From positions 1-64,000 of the forward strand of contig JAFKAC010000018.1 of the NCBI GenBank assembly GCA_025766275.1: a stretch of DNA of 64,000 bases, given 5' to 3'. Position 1 is the first letter of the stretch, and each line of letters starts with the position of its first letter. Positions 43,007 through 55,216 of the stretch are shown here, in pieces. The notes below the pieces were generated by a model. It saw nothing but the letters and a program-made list of their open reading frames with translations, made no database searches and was not told where the DNA came from. The translations under genes and the position numbers were made by a program. This DNA is from Lactarius indigo (lineage: Eukaryota; Basidiomycota; Agaricomycetes; Russulales; Russulaceae).

Positions 43007-46000
43007 TCAAACTCTCCCAATGAGTACGCTCTGGGTTGTTCCTAGTGCTAGCAATGATGATCGATAAGGTACACTCGAGGCCTCTTGTTCGGTCGTGGAG
43101 AGGACGTGGAGCCGTGATGTTGATTCGGTGGGGATAGAGGTGTGATGAAGGTCCGTGGCTATCGCGTATCTTGATTGGTCGACCTCGTACGGTACGTGCT
43201 GAGCTAGTCTGATCTGTACATCTTGCGCCGTTTTGTGAGCGTAGGCATACATTTCGTTTGGCGTTCTGGAATACTGTGCTTCGTTCGAGGACCTTATCGT
43301 GCGTGATCGGAATTGAAGTGCCCTAAGTGATGTCCGTTCGAGCGGCAGCTTCTTCATGGTGTTGAATAGATTCCGTTTACAATGGTATGGTTGATGATGT
43401 CTGCGATGGTTATTTGTTGACCCCCAGTCTGCATGCGTTTCTGATTGCTGGGGTGAGAGTGCGGGCGTTTTGAGTTGCCTCGTGTTCCGGCGGGTAGGTA
43501 CATGGTGCGGATAAGTTGGAGCGTTGATAGTGAGGGTGTTTTTCGGCGTTCTTAGGTCAAACGATTGTTTGTGGTGATCTTTTGAGGTCCCAACGTTGTC
43601 GATGAGCGCGTTGCTTTGAAGGCTCAGCTCGTGAAAAGGGGTTGTATCATGACGAAAGGGTACTGCGATCGTGAAACGTTGGGTCAATATGGTGGGGTTT
43701 CTGCGGTTGTTCAAGTCTTCGGTCAAGGACAGGGGGGAAAAATGTGGTGCGGTAGCAGATAGCAGAATATTCACCCCCTCCTTAGGGTGTTGTCGTCCTC
43801 GGCAACTCAGCGTAATACGGGCAGCCTGGTTGCGGTAAGGACAAACGAGCAGCAGGACAATATTTCGAGGGAGTTGGCACACAGCCGGCCCATTGAAGGA
43901 AACACGAGAGAGCGTCCAAGGGAGAGACGCGAGAGTTGGTAACAGGAGAAGTGGGCAGCGTCCCATGGTTGGTGACACCAATGTCCTGTCGGCTGATAAG
44001 ATCCAACCATCAGTGGATGCCGAACGGTGGCGCAAGTGTTTGAACAGAGGGAACAAGGAACACTGAGCGTTCAGCTCGGATGGTCGCAGTTTATAGGTGC
44101 AGATACAGGGTTGGGTGACATACCCGAGTTCATCTTTAGCTGGTCTGGTGTCAATACCGGGTACGACGAACAGTAACTGTATTTGGTGAATCATTCCCCG
44201 TGGAAAATGGGAGCAGTGAACAAGGGCGGGGTTGCTACACTGCTTACGCGTTTCGGGTGGTGCCGTAGCGGAGTTCCATTTCGCCCGTCTGTTATGGTGC
44301 GACTTTGGTCGAGTGAATTGTATTCGTTTCATGTCGTTGGATTTTGTCGACTTCTCAGGTCGAACTGAGTGCCTCTTGTTTGTTGCATGGCCCGTGGTCC
44401 TCTTCGGCGACTCATGCCATGTCATGCATGTATTTGTGACCTTTTTGGTGTGTCGTCGTTTTTCATTCTTGCGGCGGTGTATGTTGGCCGTGTTTTGTCC
44501 GCCCAAGAGGTCATACTGACTCGTGCAATTCAGGTCAGAATGTCGTTGACCATGACCAAGCCGTAGTTCTTCGTGACCGTGTGCGTGCGGGTCAGGGCCG
44601 GATCCTAGGTTTTTGACACGGCGCTCGGGGGCATCGATTCTGGCCCTTCTTTGTCGTCGTACAGGCTGATGGTGTCGCGTAGTGAGTTCTTGCCACTCGG
44701 TTATTCTTTTCATGTTCGGGACCCCTTTTGTCTGTTGAATCTCTCTAATCTCATGTCGTCGTATGTTGGCAACAGTTTGGTTCGTAGAGGGGTCGCCCGT
44801 GCCAGTGGCAGCGTCGGGTGGGGCTTCGTTGACCCTTGCATGTGTGCCTTGCTTCGATGCGGCCTGTCTCCTCTCGCAGAATTCCGTTATCGCCCCTTTC
44901 TTCCATATTGGTTGTTTACTGACTTCATGCCCCGACAAGGTTGTCCGATGGAGGGCTCTGTTGATGACTCAAAGTGCTTTCCCATGTAACAATCCTTTCC
45001 TTCGTTGGTTGGCGTAGAGGGGTGCGTATGCTCGAGAAACTCTAATGACTAACTCGTGCATTTGGTGGTTCGCAGGTGCCGTGTCGGTCGTGCGAACACA
45101 TGCGATCTGGCCAGATGTCGTGGGCTTCTTTATTCTGGCCTGGGTGTTCGGTACGTAGTTCGCTCCTGCGTTGATCATATCTCTGATGCGTCGAGTGACC
45201 GCTGTCGTTGTTTTCACGCTCATAGATTTGATCACATAACAGCTTTTCACCCTCTTGGGTATTCTGTAATGTGTGGTTCGCCGCTGGTTCGGTGCATCGT
45301 TTGGGTTTCTTCCACTGCTTTGTCGATTGTCGGTAATCTGTGAGTGGTTCGCGTTCGCGTTTTTGGTGCGGTGGTCAATGCTGTGTGTCAATTGCGCGTT
45401 GGTGAGTCTCTTCGCGATTGTCGATGAGTTGTTTGGCTCAAATTCGGATGTCTGATCGTACTTAGTCTGGTAGGGCTCGAGTATGCTGTCGCAGTTCCTC
45501 TTTCTGTTGGGATCGTTTTCGCGAGTTTTCCTCGCTACCCCTATCTGAGTGAACTGACTCAATATACTGGCATTCGGGGTACAGTCCGTCCCGTTGTGCT
45601 GCGTCGCGTGGGACTGCCAGCCTGCTTCTTTTACATCGGGAGCCAGTTCTACACTGGTGGACCCTTTTGTGACCTGCAGCGGGTCATAGCCCACCTCGAC
45701 ATCTTTGAGCGATTCGGTGGGTTTGCAACTTGTTTCTTCTTGTAGTTTCAGTTTCTCTAGGTCGTTCTTCGCATCCTTGCAGGATGACAGGCCCCGGAGT
45801 GCGTTTTCATCCGCGTGCCGTTCGGATCTGACCCATCTGGCGGTACTCCTTCTCTTCGGTTTTGGGGTACCGAGTGATGAATCGCCGTCAATTGTCCATG
45901 CGTTCCGGAAGTTGGCGAAGCTGTCCCAACTCGTTTCATCAGCATTGGTAGAGTGATTCATGTGGTTTTCTACCTTTAATTGATTTTTCTGAGTTCATAC

Positions 46001-47577
46001 CCAATCGCCGACGTGGGGTCTGCAGATGTATGACAGCATCGGGTGAGTCTGCTTGATCAGTTTGATCATCATACCTGTTTGTCTATTGACCGTTTGCCGC
46101 AAGTGAAACTGGAACAAGAACTGTTCTCCTTTCGCCAGATCTTCATTGAAGCTATTGGGCGATGCCCTGCAGAGTTCCCTTCCACGGTGCGTCCGAGTTT
46201 TTGTTGTGGTTTCGTTCGACGATTCTGAGCCAGCGGTGGGCGATGCATCTCCCTCAGTGGGGCTTCGGTTTACTTTGCTAGTCGTTCTTGTTTCTGACGT
46301 GTCTCTTCCATGGGCATTTTGTTCCAGTGTGGTAGAGTCCTCGTGTCGTGTGGACCATCTCGGCGATTCTTGCACGTGTTCCTTTTTGTCCACCCCTATC
46401 GAACAGGGACCTCTTATCGATTCTAGTTGATCCGTCGGGTATTCTACCTCAATTGTCGTCCCTTTCCGGGCTCTTGGTCATTCGATGCGTGTTCTCGTGT
46501 GACCTTGTTGGACAAGCTTCGACTTATCCGACTAGGTGCGTCTCCTCGTGTATTTTTGCTACGTGGGCCTCAACTTATCTGACTCGGTGTGTCTCCTCGT
46601 GGACTTTTGTTACACGGGCTTCGACTTGGTTGGTTCGTTATCCGCTGCTGGTGTGCTGATGATCGTAATCGATCTACCAGAGTTCTGGTTTTAGTGGCTA
46701 CGGCGCCGCTAAGTGCTGGGGCATTCAGCGTGGCTTTTCGGAGTTCAACACCAGGGATCGTATTGATCGATATTTCGGATTGATTTCGCTGCTGGATGTG
46801 GGTTCGTAATTTGTCATTCATTTGTATATGCTGGTTTTCTGATGGACCCTCCAGGTCGTCGATGGGTGGCCTCAACACGTCCGATGTTGAGTTACTGCTT
46901 ACACAATGGAGGTCAGTCAGGTCTGAGGGGCTCGGAGTCCTCGTTTCCATAATTGGTGTCAAGTTAGCCAGTTTCTCGCGTCGATACCCCTGTCGTAATT
47001 TCGTGCGAGGAGCAATCAATTGCTGTTCAAAACTTTCGAGTTTAATGTGGTGCCACGTCATTGGTGGCATTCGTGAAACTTTGTTTTTGTTTATTGATTT
47101 CATCGTGCCGCCATATAACTCCAGCGGTACTTCTTCCTGCCTTCCCGTCTGTGAGTACCAGTCGAGCAGGTCAGTGTCGTTCCGGAGCAGTATCTCTAGG
47201 GACCCGTGCCATTCCTTCATGGGTCGTGCCTTTGTCGTGATTCATTTCCGCATCGAGTTTACTTCAAAGTTTACGTGACATCTGTTCCGCTTAGATTCAT
47301 TCGTGCGCGAGTTCAGGGTTCTGGTTGAGTCGGGTGTTCCATCCTCGATCATCCATTTGCGCATCATACTATCCGCACAGGCTTCGACTTTGGGGTCCTG
47401 TCCATGTGTGGTCTGCTGTCCACGTAGAGCCGTAGTTCGTGTGTCATAGGTGTCGGGCAAGTTCGTGTTCGGGTTCGGGTGCTCGGCGTATTGAGCGTGA
47501 GGTTCATTTGTCAGGGGATCGGTGCATAATCGGGTGTGTTCGGTATCGTCAGGTTGCTCCGCGCTCGTCCTACAAGC
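43007..47577 (-). other. Stop-poor minus-strand region upstream of the BTB-CCHC ORF
   Basis: From 46393 to 41609 one minus frame has only three stops (near 45995, 44969 and 43007), leaving open runs of 132, 330 and 643 codons before the BTB ORF. Farther upstream another frame is open for 216 and 142 codons (47220-46570 and 47670-47242; the latter crosses the edge of the inverted-repeat element). The predicted protein is rich in Asn, Thr, His, Arg and Lys and matches nothing I know. Low T content on this strand reduces stops but hardly this much. May be old coding sequence or constrained element RNA. Confidence 0.45.
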
Positions 47578-50500
47578 ATCAGGAAAAACCTCCCACGCTA
47601 GCGAGGGATAACACACGACTAAATTATCGACATGGGAGACAAGGGAGATAATGTGCCAATATTTCGTCACTAAGACCAGTAATGCTCTAATCCTTCATGC
47701 GGCAATCAATCACCACCAATTATCTACTAAAATATCGTGTAATTATCTCGATCAGTTTATGTAAATGTTTTACAACTCCAAAACTAGAATGCTCCAGGTA
47801 GTCCAATAATGCGGAATAGATGTACACTTCGAAGACTGTACTACAGGAATAATGCTTACACTACCACACATTGTCGCCGCCGTTGTAGCGGCAGTACATC
47901 AGGAAAACAAAAAGTTACTAGAAGCAATAGCCGTGACTAGTGCTGACTAGTGATACCCAAATATGGTAGGGGCTAGTTCCCCTAGTCACGGCTAGTCAAA
48001 TTTTGTTTTGCTGATGTCAAGGGGGGGCCGGAATTCTTAAAATTGCACGGGGTCGGTAAATTTTTTTAAGGGGTTGGGCCGTACCCCCCCCCCCCCCCCT
48101 ACCCCCAAAAAGGAAATTAAAGGCCAAATATGGAAATTTCTTAGATTACCCCACCCCATCGTGCATCGCTGCCAAACCGCTGGCACCACACACGTCTGTG
48201 TGTTCTATAAACATTGCCATGAGTGCTGTATGCTACCACCAAGCTGTGAACATGCAACTTCATCGCTTACATTTATCATAGTTGAGTTCCCCTAACTTTT
48301 AAGTTCAGTGTCAGTGTGGCTTATTCTTTTTGTTCTCCGGCTTTCTGCATTTGTCCGTGGCCTTATTGGCTCGAACAAGACGTATCTCTGACTCATACAA
48401 CTACATATGTGAAGTTTTGTGTTATGCGCAAACGTGCACAACCATTTTCGACCACCTGCAACAACCCGACCTCGTTTCTGTTCCCGACCCCGCCGCATGT
48501 CTATGCACGTTTATCTCTTCGAGAAAAACACGTCTCCAATCACCGCGGACCTGTATGCGACGGCGCGCGTTCCGCGGACGCGTGCGCGACACCTTGCGAC
48601 GCATCACATGCCCCAAGACCTGTAGATGCTCTTAGACGGAGTTGGGGCTCAGGCCACTGTAACTGTAGTTAAGGAAATTCCTCATAGAATAGTACAGTAA
48701 CATGTAGTAAATAGAATTCTAGTATCCCTTTGAAAAAACCCGCCATGCAACAGGTATGGGTTTTGTACGGGTACCTCAGATCTGACCCACACCCACACCC
48801 ACAAACCCATATTCGGGTACCCGCATGGGTTTACAAACCCACAATATGCACTATTGCTGAGATGATACGGGGGAAAAGCGGGAAATTTCCAGATCGGCCT
48901 GGCCTTAGACACCCAAAAAGCAAATTTTTTTAGAGACTTTCGGTCGACCCCCCCCACCTCGGGTCACGGAACCACGGCCCGGCCCCCCCTTGGCTGATGT
49001 AGTCTTCGTCACCTCACAGTCATCGTCGCGATCGCAATCCCCACAGCCACCCCGTTGTTGTCACTCATTGTCACTGTAGCCATTGTCCTCGCATCACAGT
49101 CGTCGTAGCTGTAGTTGTGCTTGAGGTGTCACCACTTTTCAGCCACGGCCATCGTCGTCTTCATCACCATCACAGCCACAGTCATTGTCGTCGTCTTCGT
49201 CCCCGCCGTTGAGGTCGTCATCCAGTTGTGCTTGTGTTGTTGCTATTTCTTTGTGACCGCAGTCATTGCAGTCATCTTCGTTGTCACCATTACTGCCTTG
49301 CAGCTGACATAGTCATGGTCATTGCCCATGTCCTCATTGTGGTTAGGGTCACACTGCACGGGCATCGGCGGAATGTGGTGGCAGTGGTGGTGGTGGTGGT
49401 CCGGGTCTGGGTCATACATAACCATGTCAGGATCGCACGGCCGAGATGCCATCATAGTGGAAAGTCACCGCTTGTGGCTGGTATCGTCATTGTCGTTGAA
49501 GTGAGGGGGTCATCTGTCATCGTCGCACGCTCCACAGCAGCAAGAAGATGGCAAGCATGACAGCACCAAAGAAGATGCCTGGTGTGGCTCGTTGGTTTCA
49601 CCTCTGCATGGAGGTGTGGTACTGGTGGACTCTAGTGCTGTACAGGGGAGAGGTGAGACAACAGAGCAGGACAATGGAGCAGAAGCGTGAAGGCAAAGTC
49701 AAAAAAATGAAGCAAGTCACGTTTATTGTTGATTGGTCTGGGCGTGGGAAGCCTTTCCCACGTTCGTTCATACAATAATGGACCACAATGTTCCATTTTG
49801 GTACTGTATGTGCATGCACTCTTTTCCCTTCACTGATCTCTTGTTCCCCCCTCCCCCGTCACTGGTTCATCCGCCATTCCTTCCTCCACTTTCTGAGCCT
49901 ACCTCCCGCACATCATGCTCCCCCCATAACAGACCCAAGGCAGTCAGATGCCACCCCTCCAATGTGCAAGCCTCAGAATGGAAAAAAAAAAAACAGCACG
50001 TTCTTTTTTTTTTTTCTTCATTTATCTCTGAAACATTCTAATTTATTGATTGCAGGTCCTCCCACTGCTATACAACTGATGTAGCTCTTATGACTGCAAT
50101 CATTTGATGCACAGCAACAATGTCATCACTGCCACTACCACCTTAGTCATTGCTGTGTCATCAAACATAGTTGTAAGTCCAAATATGTTCATCCCTTGCG
50201 TCCTCACTAACTAGTCACTATTGCCCCTATACAAGCTCCTGTGCACCTGCCACTCAAGACACTGTCGATGGTTCCACCCCTGCAAATTTAAAACAGATGA
50301 GTACCGGTCTATGTAAGTAACAATACGCTCACATTCATCACAGGTCTTACACAACTGCTCTGACATGACACCTGTTGCCGTCGACCCCAAAGCCACTGCC
50401 TCACTTGGTCCCTCCCATCTCCACTCCTACAAGCCCAACAATGACCTGACCACAGCAGGACTGCATACATGCAAGCTACGAGTGACAGTGAGGACAAGGT

Positions 50501-50886
50501 GGTGACAGTGAGGACACAATGGTGAGGCAATGGTGATAGAGAGGTAATATTGCAACATCAATGACGATGACTTTGATGGGGCGGTGCAGTGATCACAACA
50601 ACAGGGACAGGTGCAGTAGGTGCTGCACTCCTGTAGCTAGCTACCTGTAGATATTTCATGCAATAAATATGTTTTTTTTCCTTATTTTACAAACTGGGTG
50701 TCAGTGGGTGAATTCACATAATGCTGAAATAACTTTTGAACAATTTGTCAGTAGCTAGGTGCTAATTATTACAATTGAGATAGTCCCCAATAAATTATCA
50801 AGGGGACTAAGCAATGTGCAATAATTGACAATTACTAGTAATTATTGATAATTTGTTCTTGCTAGCATGGGAGGTTTTTCCTGATG
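47577..50886. mobile_element. Inverted-repeat element, 3.3 kb, non-coding
   Basis: Terminal inverted repeats of 26 bp with one mismatch (47577-47602 and 50861-50886), starting CATCAGGAAAAACCTCCC. No target-site duplication is obvious. The inside holds a nested MITE, a poly-C run (about 48081-48099), CCCACA/GGGT simple repeat (about 48770-48845), GTCATCGTC-type low complexity (about 49010-49550), and A- and T-runs near 49983-50021, but no transposase. Foldback-like or a degenerate DNA transposon. Confidence 0.5.
47897..48016. mobile_element. 120-bp MITE-like inverted repeat
   Basis: Ends CATCAGGAAAACAAAA and its near-complement TTTTGTTTTGCTGATG, with an inner inverted pair AGCCGTGACTAG / CTAGTCACGGCT. 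Its first 11 bp equal the ends of the surrounding 3.3 kb element, so both may be mobilised by the same transposase. Confidence 0.6.
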
Positions 50887-51061
50887 AGCTGTCTGTGTAC
50901 TACTGTCCTGCTTCCTGTGTCGTTTGTTTGCACTGTACATCACATGGTTCGGGAGTGTCATGCCAGTTGTTTACTGCTGAGGTATGAGTGACTCTGGTTC
51001 AGGTTTGTTTGTCGAATGCGTTGTGCCATGTTCACTAGCTAGGAAAAGAGGTCTACTCTTA

Positions 51062-51371
51062 TGTCACAGTTCAGTTGTAGCCCAAAGGCAATGGGCAAGC
51101 AGAGTCGAGGGTCACATATTAAGTGACCAGAGGGAGGGAGAACTTGGCAGGCAAGTGAGAGGGGAATCTAAAGGTTTAAACAAGTAGACTGTATTCAAGG
51201 ACTAAGAGTAGACAAAGTATTGTACTACTCAGACTACTGGTCTTTATACTCTTACAAACTGGTGATTTTTGGGACTCTTTTCTGTGGTTACAAAGACTTG
51301 GAAGTGAGCTGGCATACAAGAGACGTGGCATGGGTACTGGGCTGGCAGAAGACTCGGATGTGCTGGCAGGG
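51062..51371 (-). repeat. Truncated LTR copy of the BTB-CCHC element
   Basis: Direct-orientation copy of 41177-41572. It lacks about 47 bp at the high-coordinate end and about 30 bp near the start (a GTTCAGTC-flanked block). As the 5' LTR of a minus-strand element it would be 5'-truncated. Confidence 0.8.
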
Positions 51372-51484
51372 AGCCTTGCAGGTGGTCAAAAACCCCCACA
51401 ACCAAAAGGCTCATTCACATGCACAACCAATCTCCAGAGCCACCGACTGTGTATACTATGACTTTGTTCTACCTTTAGCTATAT

Positions 51485-51910
51485 CCTTATTGTGATGTCA
51501 CTATGATATCATCTTTGCTTGGACTTTCTTTGTTCTGTGCTCCTTATTCTCCATTTGTGTATTCCTTTTGTCCCAGATGAAGAACAATGTCTTATACTCT
51601 GTGACCCTATGTTACATCCCTTGTACTAGTGTCACCCCTGTAAACAGTATAAGTAGTGTAGCATGTACACTGCTGGTCCACATCAGTTCTCACTACTTAT
51701 GTGCCAGGTATGTTTCTCCCTTCAATCCTTTGATGTCTAACATCAGTTCTCACTGCTTATGTGCCAGACTCTTTGCTTCAGTGCAACTTCCCTGTTCACC
51801 TCTGCTTCCAGCTTACTTGCATATCTCACCACATTTCCCTTGCCACTGTGAGTATGCCCTTTCTATGTATGCTGTTCATAATTGTGTTGTAGATTTGTCT
51901 CAGACTCTCA
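51485..51910 (+). repeat. Dispersed LTR-like repeat, copy 2
   Basis: Begins near TGTGATGTCACTATGATATC, contains AACAGTATAAGTAG and two CATCAGTTCTCACTNCTTATGTGCCAG units; the inverted counterpart is 33725-34135. No coding content. Confidence 0.65.
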
Positions 51911-52040
51911 GTAGTCAGTTATGATGCCTCAGTAAGCAGTAATTGTCATGGACTTTTATAACATCAGTCAGCAGTAGTAATGTATCACCAATGGTTGGCC
52001 CATGAATTATAAAAGTCACTCTGCAAGTGGATGATTGGAT

Positions 52041-52457
52041 TGTTGTGTTCACATAGGGGGCAGCTTTTGAATACATAAATGTAAGTTTTGATGATGATCT
52101 GCAGGTAAACTGTCTGATTGTTGATATCCCATGTGCAGTTAATAGTGATATGACTTAAGGGTGTAATACAGTCCATGATTTGTATCACTGGGATGTTGTA
52201 CTGTGATTTTGAGCTGAAGAGCTGTACTGTACAGCATGGCTTGTTTGCGTTGCTCACTCGCCACTGTACAGTACAGCTCTTCAGCTCAAAATCACAGTAC
52301 AACATCCCAGTGATACAAATCATGGACTGTATTACACCCTTAAGTCATATCACTATTAACTGCACATGGGATATCAACAATCAGACAGTTTACCTGCAGA
52401 TCATCATCAAAACTTACATTTATGTATTCAAAAGCTGCCCCCTATGTGAACACAACA
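52041..52457. repeat. Near-perfect 194-bp inverted repeat with 29-bp loop
   Basis: Left arm 52041-52234 and right arm 52264-52457 are the same length and match as reverse complements with no indel that I can see. The loop is 52235-52263. Such a palindrome would fold into a cruciform, or if transcribed, a long hairpin RNA. Possibly a MITE; no target duplication is visible. A TTAGGG-like pair (AACCCTAACCCTATTTTAGG) directly follows. Confidence 0.9.
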
Positions 52458-52749
52458 AACCCTAACCCTATTTTAGGGTTTGATGTTAACCTTAACCTTA
52501 ACTCTATGTGCCTAATATATGGTCATATTGTTGGCTGGGCATTGGTGTGCAGTATGCATCTCAGATCTACTATGTAGAGCAGAGTGTTTGGTGCATGTGT
52601 GCATGGAAACAAATCAGACATCAATGACACTTTAGTAATATACCCTGATAATAATGTTTTAACTGTCACAGCATGCACATTATATGTGAACATGTTATTA
52701 GCACATGGTACATTGTGCATGTATTAAATATGTATAGTAATATGGTGGT

Positions 52750-54365
52750 GTATGTGTAAGGAGTCTAGGACTCCTTTTCTCAGTGTTATGCTTGATAAAT
52801 TGGGCTATAAGAGGGTGGTGTGCGTGTGAGGAGTCTAGGACTCCTTTTCTCAGTGTCATACTTGAGAAATTGGGCTATAAGAGGATGGTGTGTACGTGAG
52901 GAGTCCTGGACTCCTTTTCTCAGTGTTGCTCTGGAAATTTGGCTGTAAGAGGGTGGTGTATGTGTGAGGAGTCCTGGACTCCTTTTCTCAGCGTTGCTCT
53001 AGAAATTGGGCTGTAAGAGGGTGGTGTACATGTGAGGAGTCCAGGACTCCTTTTCTCAGTGTCACTCTGGAAATTTGGCTGTAAGAGGGTGGTGTACGTG
53101 TGAGGAGTCCTGGACTCCTTTTCTTGGTGTCACTCGGGAAATTGGGCTGTAAGAGGGTGGTGTACATGTGAGGAGTCCTGGACTCCTTTTCTCGGTGTTG
53201 CTCTGGAAATTTGGCTGTAAGAGGGTGGTATACATGTGAGGAGTCCAGGACTCCTTTTCTTGGTGTCGCTTGGGAAATTGGGCTGTAAGAGGGGGGTGGT
53301 GTATGTGTGAGGAGTCCGGGACTCCTTTTCTTGGTGTTGCTCTGGAAATTGGGGATGTAGAGGGTGGTATACATGTGAGGAGTCCGGGACTCCTTTTCTC
53401 AGTGTTGCTCTGGAAATTGGGCTGTAAGAGGGTGGTGTACGTGTGAGGAGTCCGGGACTCCTTTTCTTGGTGTTGCTCTGAAAATTTGGCTGTAAGAGGG
53501 GGGTGGCATACATGTGAGGAGTCCTGGACTCCTTTTCTCGGTGTCACTCTGGAAATTGGGGATGTAGAGGGTGGTGTACATGTGAGGAGTCCTGGACTCC
53601 TTTTCTCAGTGTTGCTCTGGAAATTTGGCTGTAAGAGGGTGGTGTATGTGTGAGGAGTCCGGGACTCCTTTTCTCGGTGTTGCTCTGGAAATTTGGCTGT
53701 AAGAGGGTGGTGTACGTGTGAGGAGTCCGGGACTCCTTTTCTTGGTGTCGCTCTAGAAATTGGGCTGTAAGAGGGTGGTGTATGTGTGAGGAGTCCGGGA
53801 CTCCTTTTCTCAGTGTCACTCTGGAAATTTGGCTGTAAGAGGGTGGTGTACGTGTGAGGAGTCCGGGACTCCTTTTCTCAGTGTTGCTCTGAAAATTTGG
53901 CTGTAAGAGGGTGGTGTATGTGTGAGGAGTCCTGGACTCCTTTTCTCAGTGTCACTCTGGAAATTGGGGATGTAGAGGGTGGTGTATGTGTGAGGAGTCC
54001 GGGACTCCTTTTCTCAGTGTCACTCTGGAAATTTGGCTGTAAGAGGGTGGTGTGTACATGAGGAGTCTGGGACTCCTTTTCTCGGTGTTGCTCTGAAAAT
54101 TTGGCTGTAAGAGGGGGGTGGTGTACATGTGAGGAGTCCTGGACTCCTTTTCTCAGTGTCACTCTGGAAATTGGGGATGTAGAGGGTGGTGTATGTGTGA
54201 GGAGTCCTGGACTCCTTTTCTCGGTGTTGCTCTGGAAATTGGGGATGTAGAGGGTGGTGTACGTGTGAGGAGTCCTGGACTCCTTTTCTCAGTGTTGCTC
54301 TGGAAATTGGGCTATAAGAGGGTGGTGTACATGTGAGGAGTCCAGGACTCCTTTTCTCAGTGTCA
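52750..54365 (-). repeat. Minisatellite array D, 24 copies (core GGAGTCCNGGACTCC)
   Basis: Twenty-four units of about 66-75 bp: GTGAGGAGTCCNGGACTCC then TTTTCTCRGTGT, a CTCTGGAAATTNGG segment and GTAAGAGGGTGGTGTA. The palindromic arms are nearly invariant while the centre varies (T, G or A). Open frames on the minus strand are translations of the repeat only. Confidence 0.96.
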
Positions 54366-54551
54366 CTCTTGAGTTTGGGTCAAGTTAATTGAGTCTTTGG
54401 ACATGTGTGCACCTAATACATTTTGGCATGCATATGGAGTATTTGATGTACACATGTACAGAAACCTATAAGAATTGCATGAGCTCTAGGTGACTGCCTT
54501 AAGTCCACCTGAGGCCCATACCTAGGCAAAGCCTAAACCCCGCCTACAATG

Positions 54552-54645
54552 AACACCACCCCTACGTCCACCCCTAGGGGTACTGCAAAGTGGCTCATAA
54601 CACCACCCCTACGTCCACCCCTAGGGGTACTGCAAAGTGGCTCAT
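54552..54645 (+). repeat. Two-copy 47-bp direct duplication
   Basis: The block AACACCACCCCTACGTCCAC...CTCAT occurs at 54552 and again at 54599 without a gap; it contains the palindrome CCCCTAGGGG. It lies directly at the broken left edge of the older Ty3 tail. Confidence 0.85.
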
Positions 54646-55216
54646 AACACCTTGGCTCGTCTACTCCGACGGCTCCCCCATGTATCGAGGACGTGTGCGC
54701 GTGCCTGGCGCCGCCGATCACCGTCCGTTCACCGCCGCCGACGACCCCGCGCATGTCATTGCGCCTGAAGGGTTCCGGGCGAACCGACGACCCCATTACA
54801 TTCGATACCCCATCACCAGGCCCGACGGAGTAGAGCGGGACACATCGCACGTCCAAATCATCAGAGGGGCGGACCCTCTCATATTGGGAGTAATACCGGG
54901 CTCGCCACACGTCTACGGTAAGCCCTTCTACGCTGAACCCCACATGTCCGCCACACTCCGCCCTACGTACCCACATGAGGACCTCGTGGTCTTCGAGGCG
55001 GACAAGATCACCAACCGCGCACTCAATCGTATTAACGATGAGTCCCTCACCGCGGAGGTCACGCGCTTCCGCACGGCCAGCTATGAGCTGGATCGCCTCC
55101 GAGCCAGGGTGAGCCAGCTCCGCGCCATGATCGAGTGTGCGCAAGATGACCGGCGTGACTCCATCTATCGCCTGGAGCGCGCCACCGCCTTGGAGCACAT
55201 CGCCGATGAACAGCGC
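54646..55216 (+). pseudogene. ORF3 tail of an older Ty3 element, interrupted by element 2
   Basis: Closely matches element 1 ORF3 from LVYSDGSPMYRGRVRVPGA to HIADEQ. It stops at 55216 where element 2 begins, and resumes after element 2 at 62891 as SWLPRDFR with the stop. Its 5' side is lost at 54646. No gag or pol of this older copy is in the window. Confidence 0.88.

Larger units (their letters stand above)
41177..51371 (-). mobile_element. LTR-bounded element carrying a BTB-CCHC protein, no RT seen
   Basis: A 396-bp LTR (41177-41572) and a truncated direct copy (51062-51371) bound about 9.5 kb. Read on the minus strand, a purine-rich tract (GAGAGAGGGGGCTA) immediately precedes the 3' LTR, as expected of a polypurine tract. 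The internal part contains a BTB plus zinc-knuckle ORF next to the 3' LTR and a long stop-poor region upstream; I saw no protease, RT, RNase H or integrase motif, so it would depend on another element. A 3.3 kb inverted-repeat element (47577-50886) seems inserted in it. Alternative: a single LTR insertion and an unrelated neighbour. Confidence 0.55.

Noticed and set aside
49115..49312. Short ORFs in the GTCATCGTC-rich stretch
   Set aside because: Low-complexity sequence giving valine- or isoleucine-rich peptides; no evidence of coding.
52458..52490. Telomere repeat (AACCCT) adjacent to the hairpin
   Set aside because: Only two and a half units plus one inverted unit; too short to argue for an interstitial telomere or chromosome end.
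53062..53547. Minus-strand ORFs of 120-160 codons in array D
   Set aside because: Each is the repeat unit translated in different frames, with the same peptide recurring.
52750..54365. CRISPR-like array (regular repeats with partly palindromic core)
   Set aside because: Spacers are near-identical between units, the context is a fungal nuclear genome, and no cas genes exist. It is a minisatellite.
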